NCBI GenBank assembly: GCA_963693305.1
Contig: OY855908.1
Span: 6,662,501-6,726,500 of the forward strand
DNA length: 64,000 nt
Direction: 5' to 3'
DNA from: Meandrina meandrites
Taxonomy: Eukaryota; Cnidaria; Anthozoa; Scleractinia; Meandrinidae
The notes under the pieces are model-generated. The model did no database searches. It had not been told where the DNA came from and saw only the letters and a program-made list of their open reading frames with translations. A program made the translations under genes and the position numbers. Below, piece by piece: positions 62,747 to 64,000 of the stretch (positions are counted from its first letter, which is position 1; each line of letters starts with the position of its first letter).

Positions 62747-64000
62747 AGGACAAGTTATGAATTAAATTTCGTTTCCGCCAGATTTATTGAAATTTCATTA
62801 AGCCGCATAGTGAGCTGCTTTTGAACCATGGTAGGAAGTGGAATCATAACCGTAAGCTTGGAGCTACGAAACAAAATCTTCTTTTAGTCAAGATAAATGT
62901 CAAAACAGCCAATTCGAAAGAAAAGTTTACAATTTAAACCAACGATTAATAGTTGCAGCAATACGTATTTATAATATTCAATATTTCTGCTTATTTATGT
63001 TTATGAAACAAGACAAGACCGAGCTTAAAGTTTGGTACAGTGGCACCTGCCCCGCCGAGATAAATAATGTCTGGACAGCCAGTTCGAAAGAAAAGTAGTA
63101 GCTAGCACCTGCACTACTATGAAAGTCTGTATTTCTGCAGCACTCAAAATGAGAGAGAAAACTGGTAGATCACCGAGCTTGTTTACGAGAAAACGACCAT
63201 TTATCGCTCTGGGAAACCAAGCCGCACGTCGGAAAGCCGCAATTTTTTGTCGGCGCGCGCGCTCATTGCGCGAAAAGTTATGCGTAGTCAAGATGCACAA
63301 TGCAATACAAAGAATTGGCCATAATACGAATCTTAATCTAACTCATAGTGACTTTTGCCTTAGTGTTTTCTCGAAAACAAGGGGAAGCTACAGTATATAG
63401 TATTCCATACGTAGAGGTTCTGCCCGAAAGGGATACTTCTTTCCGTGAATGAAATGTTATCGTTAAGAGAGAGCGCAAATGTAAACGAACTTTTATACTC
63501 TAAAACATTGGACTTTTACTACTAGCCAATAATTCAGGGCACTAACAATGTCAATAATCCGTATAGATTGATAATAGCTGGCTCAGGCGGATAGGACCAG
63601 CTGCGACGATACAACAGTTTGAAAGATTAGGGATGAGAGATTCACCTCCGTGTGTAGTTTTAATGCTGTACAACGTAGGTACAAAGTCTCCGTGCGGCTT
63701 TTCCGAGCGCGCAGATATGTCCAGGATTGAACGCAAATTCTGGACATAAGTGTTAACTTTCGGAAAGCTTACCAAAGTAACAAAGCATTACTGTCTCTTT
63801 TCTTTGTCACTTATTGTTCATTGTATTAACTGCATCGTTTTAATATCATTACGAACTGTTTCAAATTCAGACCATCGAGATGACAGTTTTATAAGTCTTT
63901 CAGAAACCTACGGATAAGAACTCAACAAAACACATCTGGTCAACAAAACATTTAAAGTTTCTAATCAATTTGAAACAATTTGCAATAGAGATGCCAGAAA

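Larger units (their letters stand above)
58147..64000. repeat. Copy E of the ~4-kb unit, running off the window
   Basis: Same landmark order as copy D, interrupted by a non-LTR element (60554-62746). The end (63730-64000) matches 7010-7276, so the copy continues past the window as the left one does. A 120-bp stretch at 63613-63733 is not in the other copies. Confidence 0.75.

Overview
This is AT-rich, intron-bearing animal DNA. The best guess is an anthozoan cnidarian, probably a stony coral or relative. The basis is a Roco-type GTPase gene with a terminal death domain, several retroelement lineages typical of invertebrates (Penelope-like, Ngaro-like tyrosine-recombinase, non-LTR), an IS3EU-like DNA transposon, and a very repetitive tRNA-derived family of a kind I remember from cnidarian genomes. 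The organism call is inference; no species-diagnostic gene is present.

Left third (1-24030). Positions 1-7300 hold two partial copies of a composite noncoding unit of about 4 kb that recurs through the right half. After mostly empty DNA (7300-11225, with one decayed MITE-like repeat) comes a small four-exon gene on + (11226-13187) for a secreted 71-residue precursor with signal peptide, acidic propeptide and Lys-Arg site. The main host gene is on - (15187-24018): a Roco GTPase (ROC, COR, Cys-rich tail) followed by a small linker exon, two homologous tandem-duplicated exons and a terminal death-domain exon. All mapped splice phases agree (0, 1, 1, 1).

Middle (24640-46906). A Penelope-like element (PLE) copy lies at 24641-27386. 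A second, 5'-truncated copy begins at 30363 and is split by a 5.6-kb Ngaro-like element (31141-36737) with split direct repeats, SGNH-hydrolase, gag, RT-RNase H and tyrosine-recombinase genes; the gag and recombinase are broken. A different PLE carrying a GIY-YIG endonuclease (39669-46906, 11-bp target duplication) is itself split by a 5345-bp IS3EU-like transposon. That transposon's 436-bp inverted repeats each contain the same zinc-ribbon first exon, feeding a DDE transposase on + and a HECT-domain protein on -.

Right third (38940-64000). Three consecutive copies of the ~4-kb unit, each enlarged by its own insertions: a foldback-rich block (48196-49683), a palindromic MITE, a tRNA-like array (seven direct 249-bp monomers plus one inverted, flanked by a 12-bp target duplication) and a truncated non-LTR retrotransposon.

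Most unusual signal: at eleven places inside these units and their relatives, the - strand shows a conserved polypyrimidine-AG, then 21 nt (once 24 nt) of variable sequence, then a GTAAT/GTAAGT donor. Every one is open in the same phase (1-1). This looks like a micro-exon gene family, or relics of one, in which the introns are more conserved than the exons.
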